From positions 806,001-870,000 of the forward strand of contig AP017375.1 of the NCBI GenBank assembly GCA_002355455.1: a DNA stretch of 64,000 nucleotides, written 5' to 3'. The notes under the pieces were generated by a model that ran no database searches, was not told the origin of the DNA, and was given only the letters and a program-made list of their open reading frames with translations. Position numbers and translations under genes: made by a program. Below, piece by piece: positions 55,074-64,000 of this stretch (position 1 is its first letter; the number at the start of each line of letters is the position of its first letter). This DNA is from Stanieria sp. NIES-3757 (GTDB taxonomy: Bacteria; Cyanobacteriota; Cyanobacteriia; Cyanobacteriales; Xenococcaceae).

Positions 55074-56363
55074 GTGCGTCAATTATTTATTCAAGTTCCT
55101 TCAGGAGAGGGCAAAAAAGTTGTAGAGATAGCTAAAGATCATGCAGGGGCAAACTTATTATTGTTTGAAGCAAGTAGCAACGGTGAAAGAGTAGATGCGG
55201 TAATAGTGCATTTTGCCAATCGTAAAATTGAAGATTTTTTAGCTCAGTTAGAATCAATTCCTCAACTAAAAGTAACTTTGATTCCTCGCGGAGTAATGAC
55301 ACTGAAACCTCCGCCAGACGAAGCTGCACAGCAAGTTACTGAGGTTAGCGATCGCAGTCCAATTGAAGTCTTTTTAGCTGGTTTACAAAGTGTTGGTTCT
55401 TGGCGCAGTTTTTTGGGTTATGCAGCATTAGCAGGGGTAGTAGTTTGGATTGGTTTATTTACTAATACTAATTATTTACTAGTCGCAGCCATGTTAATTG
55501 CTCCTTTTGCTGGTCCAGCGATGAATACAGCGATCGCAACAGCAAGAGGCGATCTTAATTTATTAAAACGCAGTTTAATTCGTTATTTTTCGGCTTTAGG
55601 CTTAACTATTGTTGTCGCAGCTTTACTTAGTTTTATTTTTCAACAAAAAGCAGCCAGCAATTTAATGACACAAAATAGCCAAATTTCTGTAGTTGCTGTG
55701 TTGCTGCCCTTAGCAGCAGGGGCAGCAGGGGCATTAAATTTGTTTCAATCAGAAAGAAGTAGTTTGGTTTCTGGTGCTGCGACGGGGATGTTAGTAGCTG
55801 CTTCTTTAGCACCACCAGCAGGAATTATTGGGATGTCTTTAGCTATTAGTCGCTGGGATATGGTTGTCAGTGGCATATTTTTGTTATTGCTACAGTTAGT
55901 TGGGATTAATTTAACTGCTGCTACTCTGTTTCGACTTTATGGTTTGTCGTCAAAAGGTGCAAGATACAATCGCGGTAAAGCTTGGGTTTTTCCGATTGGT
56001 TTGATCTTGACAGGAATTGTTTTGGCTGGGTTACTTGGTTGGCAATTGTCCAATCCTCCTGAATTTCAACGTTCCAGTCGCGCCCAGCGTGCTACAGAAA
56101 CAATTCAACAAGTACTTGAGGAAAGTTCTTTAGTACAATTGGTAGAGGCTAATGTGCGCTTTACTCGTTCCAATATTCAAAGTCAAAATACTTTGCTTGG
56201 TGTAATCTACGTGCAACCCCAAACGGGTGTTAATTTATCCGCCTCAGAAATTCGCGATCGCATTACTGCTCAAATTCAGTCTTCTTTATTAGAAGAAGGA
56301 TTCAATGCCACACCACTGATCGATACTATTGTGTTAGAGAAGCCAGTAACTCTAACCAAATAA
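55074..56363 (+). CDS. DUF389 / TIGR00341 family membrane protein
   Basis: 429 residues, GTG start. A soluble N-terminal domain of about 110 residues (RQLFIQVPSGEGKKVVEIAK) is followed by a membrane domain of about seven helices with LVAAMLIAPFAGPAMNTAIA, the conserved core of DUF389, then GMLVAASLAPPAGIIGMSLA. A C-terminal soluble tail of about 100 residues follows. The function of the family is unknown; a transporter or channel role is often suggested. It is convergent with the mys cluster. Confidence 0.87.
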   Translation: MRQLFIQVPSGEGKKVVEIAKDHAGANLLLFEASSNGERVDAVIVHFANRKIEDFLAQLESIPQLKVTLIPRGVMTLKPPPDEAAQQVTEVSDRSPIEVFLAGLQSVGSWRSFLGYAALAGVVVWIGLFTNTNYLLVAAMLIAPFAGPAMNTAIATARGDLNLLKRSLIRYFSALGLTIVVAALLSFIFQQKAASNLMTQNSQISVVAVLLPLAAGAAGALNLFQSERSSLVSGAATGMLVAASLAPPAGIIGMSLAISRWDMVVSGIFLLLLQLVGINLTAATLFRLYGLSSKGARYNRGKAWVFPIGLILTGIVLAGLLGWQLSNPPEFQRSSRAQRATETIQQVLEESSLVQLVEANVRFTRSNIQSQNTLLGVIYVQPQTGVNLSASEIRDRITAQIQSSLLEEGFNATPLIDTIVLEKPVTLTK

Positions 56364-56365
56364 AA

Positions 56366-56399
56366 TGTTACATCTAGACGTTCCATGGAATGTTTCTAC
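56366..56399. repeat. Degenerate ACGT-palindrome repeat
   Basis: GTTACATCTAGACGTTCCAT then GGAATGTTTCTAC lies directly after the DUF389 stop and resembles a decayed relative of the palindrome at 40539, with CCATGG at its centre. Confidence 0.35.
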
Positions 56400-56405
56400 T
56401 GGTTT

Positions 56406-56436
56406 ACGGGCGAGGTAGTGCCTTGCCCCTACGGGG
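56406..56436. repeat. GGGCG...GCCCCTACGGGG repeat downstream of mysC
   Basis: ACGGGCGAGGTAGTGCCTTG then CCCCTACGGGG; same family as 57815-57844. It sits between the convergent DUF389 and mysC stops and could act as a bidirectional terminator-like hairpin. Confidence 0.65.
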
Positions 56437-56444
56437 TAACTGAT

Positions 56445-57785
56445 TTAATCGCCTCCCAATTCGACCAACTTGCCGATATTAAAATCAATTTTGATCCAAC
56501 CTTTGAGACGACGGAGATTATCTAATAGCAACAGGGGAATTTGCCAGTTATGTACCATCAAAAACGGAAGCGGATCGTCTCCTTGTAAAATTGCATCTTT
56601 ACCACGGCTAATTTTCTGCCACCAGGTTTGCAATTCAGAAAGCGATCGCACTTGTAATAGTCGCCAGAGTTCGTGATAAGTCCAGTAAGTTGGCTTGCTA
56701 TTGGGTAGGGGTGTAATAGTTTCTTCTCCATCTAATAAGTAGGCATCTGCTACCCCTGGATGATCGTGAAACATGGTGATAGCCGAATGCAGACGGGGAT
56801 TACATTCAATCGGGTAAACCGTCCCGTCAGGAGTTTGAATCATGTCGAAACAAATTTGTCCTGTCAGATTGAGTTCTCTAACAAATTTTTCTACCCATTG
56901 ATAAATCGCGGGATTGTCTACTTGTTCGTAGTTGACTTGAAAAGCAGAAGATCGAGAACAGCAGTGTAGTCTAATTTTGCCTTTCCGTACTGTGGCATGA
57001 AAACAGTATTCTTGTCCGCGAATAAATTGTTGCATTACCCAAGGTTTTTCTGGGCTAATTGGTAAGCTGCGGAGGTAATTCTCCATTCCCTCAAAAGGTA
57101 ATTTGGTCAGATCGAGACGGTGTACCGAATCATAGGGAATACTTTTAATAATGTATTGACTACCATCGGAATCAAAATCAAAATCGATTACCTGTTGGGG
57201 ACTGGTAAAGCGGAAGACTTTCGGCGCAGATAAACCTAATTCTCTAGCTTTGGTACAAAAAGCATACTTATCATCCAACATGAGCGTTATTTCTGGATTG
57301 AAATGAATCGTTTCGCAATCTGGTTCGAGTATCTTTTTCGCCAGCGAGTCGTAATAACTAGCAATTGGACTAGAAACGGGAATAAATACTTCAATATTCT
57401 TCTGTTGAACAATTTCTAATAATTTCTGACAATAAGCATCGGGTTCTTTTTCGGGTACGGGTACGGTAAAAAAACCTTTAACAGCACGAGAAAAACGATG
57501 ACCCGATAACCAATATTTGTGGGTTTCGACGAGATATACTTCGTGTCCCTTTTGATGAAATGACCTCGCTAACTGTAATGCCTTGGTCATTTTTGCCCCA
57601 GTTATCAGGATGCGTTTTGGTGCTTCGGTTTGAGTCGATTGTGGTTTACCAGAAAAGATATTTAAAATTGCTGAAAAGACTACTGCGATTAAATTAAAAG
57701 GCAATAACAACAACAGTAAAACCAAAGTACCGAGATTCTTTACTACCGCCGAACCTCGATTTGAAACAAATAATATTTGTGCCAT
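56445..57785 (-). CDS. mysC: Mycosporine-glycine synthase, ATP-grasp ligase MysC
   Basis: 446 residues. An N-terminal hydrophobic segment (NLGTLVLLLLLLPFNLIAVV, about 17-36) is followed by an ATP-grasp ligase: RILITGAKMTKALQLARSFH, QYIIKSIPYDSVHRLDL and CFDMIQTPDGTVYPIECNPR with the metal-binding Glu-x-Asn. It condenses 4-deoxygadusol with glycine to form the UV screen mycosporine-glycine. It is third in the mysA-mysB-mysC operon, 59 bases after mysB, the gap containing a hairpin repeat. Another copy of the repeat follows it. No mysD or mysE is nearby. Confidence 0.92.
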   Translation of the reverse strand: MAQILFVSNRGSAVVKNLGTLVLLLLLLPFNLIAVVFSAILNIFSGKPQSTQTEAPKRILITGAKMTKALQLARSFHQKGHEVYLVETHKYWLSGHRFSRAVKGFFTVPVPEKEPDAYCQKLLEIVQQKNIEVFIPVSSPIASYYDSLAKKILEPDCETIHFNPEITLMLDDKYAFCTKARELGLSAPKVFRFTSPQQVIDFDFDSDGSQYIIKSIPYDSVHRLDLTKLPFEGMENYLRSLPISPEKPWVMQQFIRGQEYCFHATVRKGKIRLHCCSRSSAFQVNYEQVDNPAIYQWVEKFVRELNLTGQICFDMIQTPDGTVYPIECNPRLHSAITMFHDHPGVADAYLLDGEETITPLPNSKPTYWTYHELWRLLQVRSLSELQTWWQKISRGKDAILQGDDPLPFLMVHNWQIPLLLLDNLRRLKGWIKIDFNIGKLVELGGD

Positions 57786-57814
57786 CTAACCAAATTCTTA
57801 ATCGATATTTACGA

Positions 57815-57844
57815 TTGGGGCAAACCACAGTTCGCCCCTACGGG
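57815..57844. repeat. GGGGC...GCCCCTACGGG repeat between mysB and mysC
   Basis: TTGGGGCAAACCACAGTTCG then CCCCTACGGG fills the short mysB-mysC gap and abuts the mysB stop codon at 57845-57847. A foldable hairpin here could lower mysC expression relative to mysA-mysB. Confidence 0.7.
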
Positions 57845-58678
57845 TTATTTACGTTTAATGATGGTTACGCCATCGCGCAAGGGAATTAATACCTGTTCAA
57901 CACGTTCATCTTCGGCGACAAAACGATTGAATCGTGCGATCGCTTTTCCATTAGTAGAACGTTGTTCTTCAGGTAGATAGGGTTGTCCTTGCAACAGAGT
58001 ATTGTCTACACAGATAAAACCATTAGCACTTAACAGACTACTATCCAATAACAGATTGAAGTAATCGATGTATTCTTTCTTATCTGCATCTATAAATACT
58101 AGATCGAACGCTTCTCCTGCGTCGGCTAGCTGCTGCATAGTTTCCAAAGCAGGGGCAACTCTGACTTCTATCTTCTTTCCGTGAGGAGATGTGGCAAAAC
58201 AATTTTGGGCAAACTCAGCCACATACTCATCCACTTCACAGGCAATAACGCAACCATCATCGGGGATGGCTTCTGCCATTGCTAAAGCAGAGTAACCAGT
58301 AAACATTCCTACTTCCAAGATTCGTTTCGATCTCGTTAGGGATACCAACATTTTTAACAATTGCCCTTCGATATGCCCTGACAACATTTCCTGTTCCAAG
58401 GCGCGGACGGTTTCGCCGTCATCAAATCGTTTACTCCAGTCTTCGGCTTGGGTTTTTCGTGCCAGATTTGCCAATGCTTCTGATTCGGAACTACTGCACT
58501 CCTCCAGATAGGGATCGATACCTGCTGCTAAATGATATGCTTGCGTTAAGGATACTTTAAGTTGGGCGGATACCTGCTCATTTTCCGCCTGCTTAAGGAT
58601 GGTTTCTAGCTGCTGGACGAGAATTCCTAAAGGAGTAACCGGTCTGGCAGTTTTTTTATTTTCTACTGCACTTACCAT
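57845..58678 (-). CDS. mysB: O-methyltransferase MysB (4-deoxygadusol formation)
   Basis: 277 residues. A helical N-terminus leads to a class I SAM methyltransferase: ILEVGMFTGYSALAMAEAIP (SAM motif I), CEVDEYVAEFAQNCF, and DLVFIDADKKEYIDYFNLLL, with metal-binding Asp as in CCoAMT-type enzymes. It methylates 2-demethyl-4-deoxygadusol to 4-deoxygadusol. The start lies 2 bases beyond the mysA stop, so translation is coupled. Codon use looks richer in G and C than that of neighbouring genes, by eye only. Confidence 0.92.
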   Translation of the reverse strand: MVSAVENKKTARPVTPLGILVQQLETILKQAENEQVSAQLKVSLTQAYHLAAGIDPYLEECSSSESEALANLARKTQAEDWSKRFDDGETVRALEQEMLSGHIEGQLLKMLVSLTRSKRILEVGMFTGYSALAMAEAIPDDGCVIACEVDEYVAEFAQNCFATSPHGKKIEVRVAPALETMQQLADAGEAFDLVFIDADKKEYIDYFNLLLDSSLLSANGFICVDNTLLQGQPYLPEEQRSTNGKAIARFNRFVAEDERVEQVLIPLRDGVTIIKRK

Positions 58679-58680
58679 GA

Positions 58681-59913
58681 TTACACCTCTACTAATTCTG
58701 GTTCTGCGGAAGATTGCATATATACTTCTGTTCCCAAACCTGCATCGGGATAGTCAGCACAAAAACGTTTATGTTCGGCTACAGCTTCTTCCAGTTCTTC
58801 TTTAGTCAAATCATTAATAAAATAACAAGTACCGATAGGACGGGGTACTGCTGCTCTCAGTTTACCATCACGGGTGAGTGAAATTGACTCGGTAGCGTGC
58901 CACAATAAATCAATTTCTAATAAAGGATGATCTAATGCCAAACCAATACGGTTCATTGTCTGATGAATGCGATCGCGTTCGGTTGGAGTAATATAGCCTC
59001 GACGTGCAGCTAAAGTTGCTGATAGTGCCATGTCGATATTGACTGATTGACCGTGATAAATTGGTACTTTGGGAGCAAGTTCTAAAGTCGGACTCCAAGT
59101 ATGTCCGTAGGCAATTACCCTGTCTAAATCTAGTTCGTGGAGATTGGGTACTTCCAATTCCAGCATTTTTTTGATCGCTTCGTAAGTTAATTGGTGAGCG
59201 ATTTCTCTTAATTCAGGAGAGCCATTTACATAGCCAAAATGCGTTTGCAGTAATTCTTTGCCGTACTCTTCTAACCAGGCAAAAATTTGCTCGTGTCCGA
59301 CTACAGCAATTTTAACCAACTCTGCCATCCCGTTACGAACCTGGGCAGTAGGTAAAGTCTTTAAAAAAGAAAAGTCGAGGATGACTTTTTGGGAAGCATG
59401 ATAGGCACCGAGGCGATTTTTTAGTTTTTTATGATTGACTGCAACTTTAATCGCTACAGAAGCATCAATTAAGCCAATTAAAGTAGTGGGAATGCGAATA
59501 TAGTTACTGCTGCGACGATAAGAGGCGCAAGCAAAACCAGTGACATCAGTAATTAAACCACCACCAACTACTAAAACTGGTTCTTTTCTCACTAAACCAA
59601 ACTCGGCAAAGACATCAATAATTTTTTCTAAAGTCCGCAGACTTTTATCAGGTTCGGTAATTGTAATCGGAAAAGCAGTTAGTTCAATTTGATAATGCTG
59701 AAAGTAAGTCTGAATTTGCTCTTGGTAGAGTTGATAAACCTTGGCATCAATTACCATCAAACATCGTTTAAACGGCTGGTAACAATTAGCTAATTCCCGA
59801 TTTTTCGGATTAAATACGCCATCTACATAAAGTAAGTCGTACTCAATTTTTTCATAACCTTCAACACGAAATAACTTATCTGTAGCAACAAATTTTGCTT
59901 CAATTTGACTCAT
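58681..59913 (-). CDS. mysA: 2-demethyl-4-deoxygadusol synthase MysA
   Basis: 410 residues of the sugar-phosphate cyclase family (dehydroquinate-synthase fold). NAD site [20 protein letters not shown], then [20 protein letters not shown] and [13 protein letters not shown] with the zinc/substrate residues, matching DDGS rather than dehydroquinate synthase. It cyclises sedoheptulose 7-phosphate. First gene of the operon; AAGGAAA lies 9 bases upstream of ATG 59913. A 22-base near-palindrome lies about 97 bases upstream. Confidence 0.93.
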   Translation of the reverse strand: MSQIEAKFVATDKLFRVEGYEKIEYDLLYVDGVFNPKNRELANCYQPFKRCLMVIDAKVYQLYQEQIQTYFQHYQIELTAFPITITEPDKSLRTLEKIIDVFAEFGLVRKEPVLVVGGGLITDVTGFACASYRRSSNYIRIPTTLIGLIDASVAIKVAVNHKKLKNRLGAYHASQKVILDFSFLKTLPTAQVRNGMAELVKIAVVGHEQIFAWLEEYGKELLQTHFGYVNGSPELREIAHQLTYEAIKKMLELEVPNLHELDLDRVIAYGHTWSPTLELAPKVPIYHGQSVNIDMALSATLAARRGYITPTERDRIHQTMNRIGLALDHPLLEIDLLWHATESISLTRDGKLRAAVPRPIGTCYFINDLTKEELEEAVAEHKRFCADYPDAGLGTEVYMQSSAEPELVEV

Positions 59914-60647
59914 TTTTTCTATTTCCTTGTATTAGTAATGACAAAATATTTTTTGCCAGGTCGAACGGTCAACTAATCGTTATAAAAAAACTTTAGCTGC
60001 ACAAATTTGTTAGCTTACTTAAGCAAGCTAAACTAGCTACAATCGGGTAATTTTATTGTTCAAAACTTACAATAATTACCGATAATACCTTTTATGTATT
60101 TAACAAATTCTTTTGGAATATTTTTGTTGTTTTAGACAATACTCCTATTTCTCTATGACAAACTTATGAGATTGAACGGGGCTTAATGAATGAGAATAAT
60201 AGCAATTACTCAGAAAACCATTACAACTTAGTCAAATAAGGTCTAGTAATTATTGAATTGTTTAAATTATTAAGGATATTGTCTTGCTCTAACACAAATT
60301 AGCTAGACTACAAGAAAATAAATTTAAAATTCAGGCTTAGACATAATTCAATACTTAATTGTAATAGTTGACAGCGCAAATTAATTGACTATAGATAGAG
60401 TAACAATTTACTAAAATAAAGTCTACCCAAAAAGAACAAAAATAAGAAATAATTGGACAGATTTAACCTAAGATTAACTCTTGATTGGTTAAGAAAAATG
60501 ATTAATTGATCTAAGAGTGGTTTACTATTTGAATTACATCTATCAAAGGTTTGATCTCAAGTTCAGTTGAATACTTATAACAGTTCAGTTTTGATGGTCA
60601 GGAGGTAGGGAGCACAAGGGAAGAGTAAAACAAATAACATTTTTGCT
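59914..60647. other. 734-base divergent-free gap upstream of mysA and downstream of the kinase
   Basis: AT-rich with no credible gene. Holds the mysA promoter region (minus strand TTGACC followed 17 bases later by ATATTT is a weak candidate) and the near-palindrome at 60010-60031. The rest shows no repeat, hairpin or reading frame worth naming. Confidence 0.5.
60010..60031. promoter_or_regulatory. Near-perfect palindrome upstream of mysA
   Basis: TTAGCTTACTT then AAGCAAGCTAA: a 22-base inverted repeat with one mismatched pair, 97 bases upstream of the mysA start. Size and symmetry suit a dimeric regulator's operator or a short RNA hairpin. No known factor is matched. Confidence 0.4.
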
Positions 60648-63600
60648 TTAATTTAATTGCATTAGTTGAGTAATTATTTTAATTAATTGAGTCAAGTTAA
60701 TCGGCTTAGGTAGGTGTGCTTGATACCCTGCTGCTAATGCCTGTTGTTGGTCTGATTCTCCTGCGTAAGCAGTTAAAGCGATCGCAATTAAATCTTTTCC
60801 TTGGGGTATCTGACGAAGTTGATGCATCAACATATAACCATCAATTTCTGGCATCCCAATATCGCTAATAAGTAGATCGGGAGTCGATCTCATGATGGCT
60901 GTTAGTGCTTCGTTTGCCGAGCTTACTTTGGTTACTTTAGCTCCTTGTTGCTCGAAGATAAAGGCAAGTAAATCTTGTGAATCTTTTTCATCATCGACTA
61001 CTAAAACTTTGATTCCTCTCAAATTAGGCATACTACTCGGTTGGGAAACGGTTGCTGGTGTTTTTCTAGTCTTTGATTTAATTGGCAGTCTAACTGTGAA
61101 AGTTGCACCCTTTCCTTCGCCTAAACTATTAGCTTTTACTGTTCCGCCATGAAGTTCAGTGAGGTAACGAACAATTGCTAGTCCTAATCCTAACCCACCA
61201 AACTTACGAATTGTGGAACTTTCCGCCTGAAGAAAAAGCTCAAATACGTAGGGAAGAAAGTCTGGTTCAATACCTTTACCAGTATCTTGAACTTGAATCT
61301 GGGCATGAGTGCCAGTTGTGGTTAATTGAATGCTTACTTGTCCTGCTTCTGGTGTAAACTTGATCGCATTGGAAAGGAGATTCCAGACAATTTGTTGGAG
61401 ACGACCTGGATCGCCCAAGACTGGTTCCATATTTGGCTCAAAAGTAGTAGTAATTTTGATTGATTTGGCTTGGGCAGCTAATTCCATAGTTGCGATCGCT
61501 GCTCGGATGACTGATTCTAAATCTACTAAAGTATTTTCAAGATTGATTTTGCCTCGCAGAATGCGAGAAACATCGAGGAGGTCTTCAATTAATTGTGCTT
61601 GTAACTTAGCATTGCGGTGAATTGTTTCTAGCCCGTTAGCGGTTTGTTCTGGGTCTAGTTTACCCATAGCTAATAATTGTGACCAACCGAGGATCGGATT
61701 AAGTGGGGTGCGTAACTCATGGGAAACGATCGCTAAAAACTCATCTTTAATTCGATTGGCTTCGAGCAGTTGTTCGGTTTGTTGTTTAAGTTTTTGTTCT
61801 ATCTGTTTGCGATCGCTAATATCAATATTAATCCCACTAAATCTAATTGGTTTGCCTTGCTCATCAGTGGTTATATTACCGAGTCCCAGGAGCCAACGAA
61901 TTCCCTGTTGAGGATGAATAATCCGAAATTCACAACGAAATTCAGAACTTTGATGGGTAAGGACTTTTTGAACTTCAAGATTAGTAGATTCAAGATCTTC
62001 TGGATGCACAGTACTTTCCCAATCTTCGTATCGTAGTGGTTTGCGATTGGGGTCAATGCCATATAAATTGTAATTTTCTTGTGACCAAATCAAAACCTCA
62101 GCGTTTAAGTCCCAATCCCACAAACCAGCTTTGGCACTTGAGAGGGCAAACTTGAGTATTCTTTGATTTTCTTGTAGTTGTTTGTCTGCCAGTTTACGAG
62201 CGGTAAGATCGCGAAAATAGACTGATAGAGCTTGTTTGGAAGGGTAGGCAGATATTTCCAGCCATTTTGCTAAAGAAGAATCATAATATTCAAATGTAGT
62301 CGTAACTTGGTCATGGAAAGCTCGATGATATTCTGAATATAATTCGGTGTCGACCAGAGCAGGAAATTCTGACCAAATACTTTTGCCAATCAGTTCCTGT
62401 TTTGATTTTTTAAGTTTTCGTGCTGCTTCCTGATTGATATAAGTAAAATTCCAATTGCGATCGAGAGCATAAAAAGCATCGGTCATACTTTCGAGAATCG
62501 TGGTAATTAGTTGATTTGATTCTCGTAGAGCTTTTTCAGCTTGCTTGCGTTGGTTAATATTTTGTAGAGTCCCCATCATGCGTAGAGGCTGATCGTTACG
62601 GTCGTAAAAACATTTTCCTTTCGCAACTAACCAATGCACACTGCCATCTGACCAAATAACCCGATACTCTATGTTGTAGTAAGTTTTTTGTTCGATACAC
62701 TCTTTAACCGCTATGTCAGTGCGATCGCGGTCTTCTGGATGTAAGGCATTTAAAAATCTTTGGTAGGTGACTGAACTATCGGGAGCAAAGCCAAATAGAG
62801 TTTTACAACGATTTGTCCATTCTAATTTGTCATTAACTAAATCCCAAAACCACATCCCCATCTCAGAGGCATCGGTAGCCAGACGTAAGCGTTCTTCACT
62901 ATGGCGTAAATTAATTTCGATTTGTTTGCGTTCCGCTTCATGGTGCTTGCGATCGCTAATGTCTTGAGCAATACCTAAAATTTGATGTAGTCTGCCATCA
63001 GTAGTCCGACTCAAAACTCGATCTTGACTTGAAAACCAACGCCATTTTCCATCTCTGTGGCGCATTCGATATTGAAATTCACAAACTTGACCGCTCGCAG
63101 CTTGATTAAGCTCTTGTAAATGCAAGGGTAAACGGGCAAGATCTTCAGGGTGCATAATCCGAACTACAAAATTTTTTTCTTCTTGTAGTTCATGTTCAGG
63201 TGAATAACCTAGTAAAGGTAAAATTTGGGAATTAACGTAGAGATTTTTTTGTTTGAGGGTATCAACTAAATATATGATGCCAGGAATGGCTTCGGTAATT
63301 TGCTCTAATAACTGTTGGTGATGTTTTAATTCAATTAGAGTTTGTTGATGATAATTGCGTAATTTTGAATCTTGAATAGCTCGCTCGACAAACAAGTTTA
63401 ATTTATCTACAGTGATTTGATTTTTAACTAAATAATCAGTAACTCCTTGTTTGAGAAACTGTACTGCTATTCGTTCGTCTCCTTGTCCAGTCAAAACAAT
63501 TACGGGGGGACGAAGATTGTTGGTTTGTTGTTGCCATCGAAATAACCATTCCAACCCATCCATATCAGGCAAAAGATAATCGAGCAAAATCAAATCGGGT

Positions 63601-64000
63601 TGACACTGCTGATAGAGTTCTAATCCTTTTACTCCTGACTCAGCTTCATAAAAGCAATAGTTCCAAATTGAATTGGTTTGTAAGTAACGACGGTATAATA
63701 GTCGGTCTTCTTGGCAATCTTCGATCACTAAAACTGTTCGATGAAGTTTAGCTTGAGATGAAAGTGATGAAGTTTTTTTGAGACGATGCTGCTGAAGTTC
63801 CGACTGTTTTTGTTTGCTAATAACTGTAAAAGTTACAATTACTCCGTAGGGTTTAGTTTGATTTTCTGTAAATAAAGGCTGAGAGTTTAATAATAACCAG
63901 ATTAATTTTCCATTGGGTTTATAAAAACCCATCACTACGTCGGTGCAAGGTTGACCTGTTTTCAAAGTAACGATCGCAGGATGAGTTTCGGGTGAAAAAG
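60648..64000 (-). CDS. Hybrid multi-PAS sensor histidine kinase/response regulator, 5'-truncated by window edge
   Basis: The frame stays open to the right edge, so the start lies beyond 64000; more than 1110 residues are visible. Order: end of a PAS domain (MGFYKPNGKLIWLLLNSQ), an internal receiver (LVIEDCQEDRLLYRRYLQ ... LILLDYLLPDMDG), four PAS/PAC units (each with GKW-RWF or SVHWLV type blocks), HisKA with SHELRTPLNPILGW, HATPase (NLLSNAIKFTPEAG, GGLGLGLAIVRYLTELHGG), and a C-terminal receiver (VLVVDDEKDSQDL ... LISDIGMPEIDG). No membrane helix is visible, so it is a cytosolic sensor. The signal is unknown. Confidence 0.92.
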   Translation of the reverse strand, partial: FSPETHPAIVTLKTGQPCTDVVMGFYKPNGKLIWLLLNSQPLFTENQTKPYGVIVTFTVISKQKQSELQQHRLKKTSSLSSQAKLHRTVLVIEDCQEDRLLYRRYLQTNSIWNYCFYEAESGVKGLELYQQCQPDLILLDYLLPDMDGLEWLFRWQQQTNNLRPPVIVLTGQGDERIAVQFLKQGVTDYLVKNQITVDKLNLFVERAIQDSKLRNYHQQTLIELKHHQQLLEQITEAIPGIIYLVDTLKQKNLYVNSQILPLLGYSPEHELQEEKNFVVRIMHPEDLARLPLHLQELNQAASGQVCEFQYRMRHRDGKWRWFSSQDRVLSRTTDGRLHQILGIAQDISDRKHHEAERKQIEINLRHSEERLRLATDASEMGMWFWDLVNDKLEWTNRCKTLFGFAPDSSVTYQRFLNALHPEDRDRTDIAVKECIEQKTYYNIEYRVIWSDGSVHWLVAKGKCFYDRNDQPLRMMGTLQNINQRKQAEKALRESNQLITTILESMTDAFYALDRNWNFTYINQEAARKLKKSKQELIGKSIWSEFPALVDTELYSEYHRAFHDQVTTTFEYYDSSLAKWLEISAYPSKQALSVYFRDLTARKLADKQLQENQRILKFALSSAKAGLWDWDLNAEVLIWSQENYNLYGIDPNRKPLRYEDWESTVHPEDLESTNLEVQKVLTHQSSEFRCEFRIIHPQQGIRWLLGLGNITTDEQGKPIRFSGINIDISDRKQIEQKLKQQTEQLLEANRIKDEFLAIVSHELRTPLNPILGWSQLLAMGKLDPEQTANGLETIHRNAKLQAQLIEDLLDVSRILRGKINLENTLVDLESVIRAAIATMELAAQAKSIKITTTFEPNMEPVLGDPGRLQQIVWNLLSNAIKFTPEAGQVSIQLTTTGTHAQIQVQDTGKGIEPDFLPYVFELFLQAESSTIRKFGGLGLGLAIVRYLTELHGGTVKANSLGEGKGATFTVRLPIKSKTRKTPATVSQPSSMPNLRGIKVLVVDDEKDSQDLLAFIFEQQGAKVTKVSSANEALTAIMRSTPDLLISDIGMPEIDGYMLMHQLRQIPQGKDLIAIALTAYAGESDQQQALAAGYQAHLPKPINLTQLIKIITQLMQLN

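Noticed and set aside
1-64000. tRNA, rRNA, tmRNA or CRISPR arrays
   Set aside because: Looking through the intergenic regions I saw no T-arm type GTTCGAATC context or repeat-spacer pattern; the 7-base repeats have no spacers and are far too short for CRISPR.
60648-64000. TTG at 63965 as the kinase start
   Set aside because: The same frame continues upstream with PAS-type sequence (FSPETHPAIVTLKTG), so the gene extends beyond the window.

Overview
The window comes from a cyanobacterial chromosome. Evidence: the palindrome GCGATCGC (HIP1) recurs throughout; genes largely restricted to cyanobacteria or typical of them are present (carboxysome shell protein CcmP, NDH-1 subunit NdhO, a MysABC mycosporine cluster, sucrose-phosphate phosphatase, FO synthase subunit CofH, a haemagglutination-domain exoprotein); and heptanucleotide tandem repeats (STRR type) occur at many intergenic sites. 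The DNA is AT-rich. The exact genus cannot be read from the sequence; the mix suggests a sheath- or capsule-forming, light-exposed strain.

Layout. 1-5.94 kb: the 3' half of a BREX-like phage defence locus (pglZ cut by the left edge, brxD, Lhr-type helicase brxHI), followed by a decayed ABC-2 permease. 6.4-9.1 kb: a GT28 glycosyltransferase and a GH1 glycosidase overlapping by 11 bases. 9.35-19.1 kb: a small basic protein, Lon, PdxH, a DOPA-dioxygenase-like protein, a polytopic membrane protein head-to-head with CofH, and the UDP-xylose pathway pair (Ugd, Uxs). 19.2-26.4 kb: a HAD phosphatase, a pentapeptide-repeat protein, CcmP, sucrose-phosphatase, a Tat-exported PhoX-type phosphatase, RuvA. 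26.6-34.8 kb is an accessory region: an unknown secreted protein, an M15-like protein, an orphan DNA-phosphorothioation-associated methyltransferase with duplicated flanking domains, a nucleoside phosphorylase, and a two-gene AAA-ATPase/DUF4435 module resembling the PARIS anti-phage system. 35-42 kb: an RND efflux pump with adaptor, divergent from an OmpR-type two-component system. 42.3-48.1 kb: a Pro/Gly-rich secreted protein, a two-partner-secretion exoprotein, a HigBA toxin-antitoxin pair, a lone XRE regulator and a CysQ-type phosphatase. 48.3-56.4 kb: glycosyltransferase, a conserved small protein, NdhO, an IS4-family element nested in an IS982-type remnant, an amine oxidase, a ferredoxin/metallo-beta-lactamase fusion, a DUF389 membrane protein. 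56.4-59.9 kb: mysA-mysB-mysC for mycosporine-glycine. 60.6 kb to the end: a large hybrid histidine kinase cut by the right edge.

The two strongest candidates for a lesser-known system are the PARIS-like ATPase/DUF4435 pair at 32.4-34.6 kb and the orphan Dnd-associated methyltransferase beside it. The most distinctive structures seen directly in the DNA are: (i) an IS4 element with a perfect 9-base target duplication that splits an IS982 transposase remnant whose reading frame can be rejoined across it; (ii) a 28-base perfect palindrome split by a 50-base GC-rich hairpin; (iii) an in-frame GC-rich repeat inserted into pglZ; (iv) seven or more intergenic tandem repeats that always use a 7-base unit but with a different sequence at each site; (v) one dispersed hairpin repeat family that brackets mysC. 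No tRNA, rRNA or CRISPR array was found.
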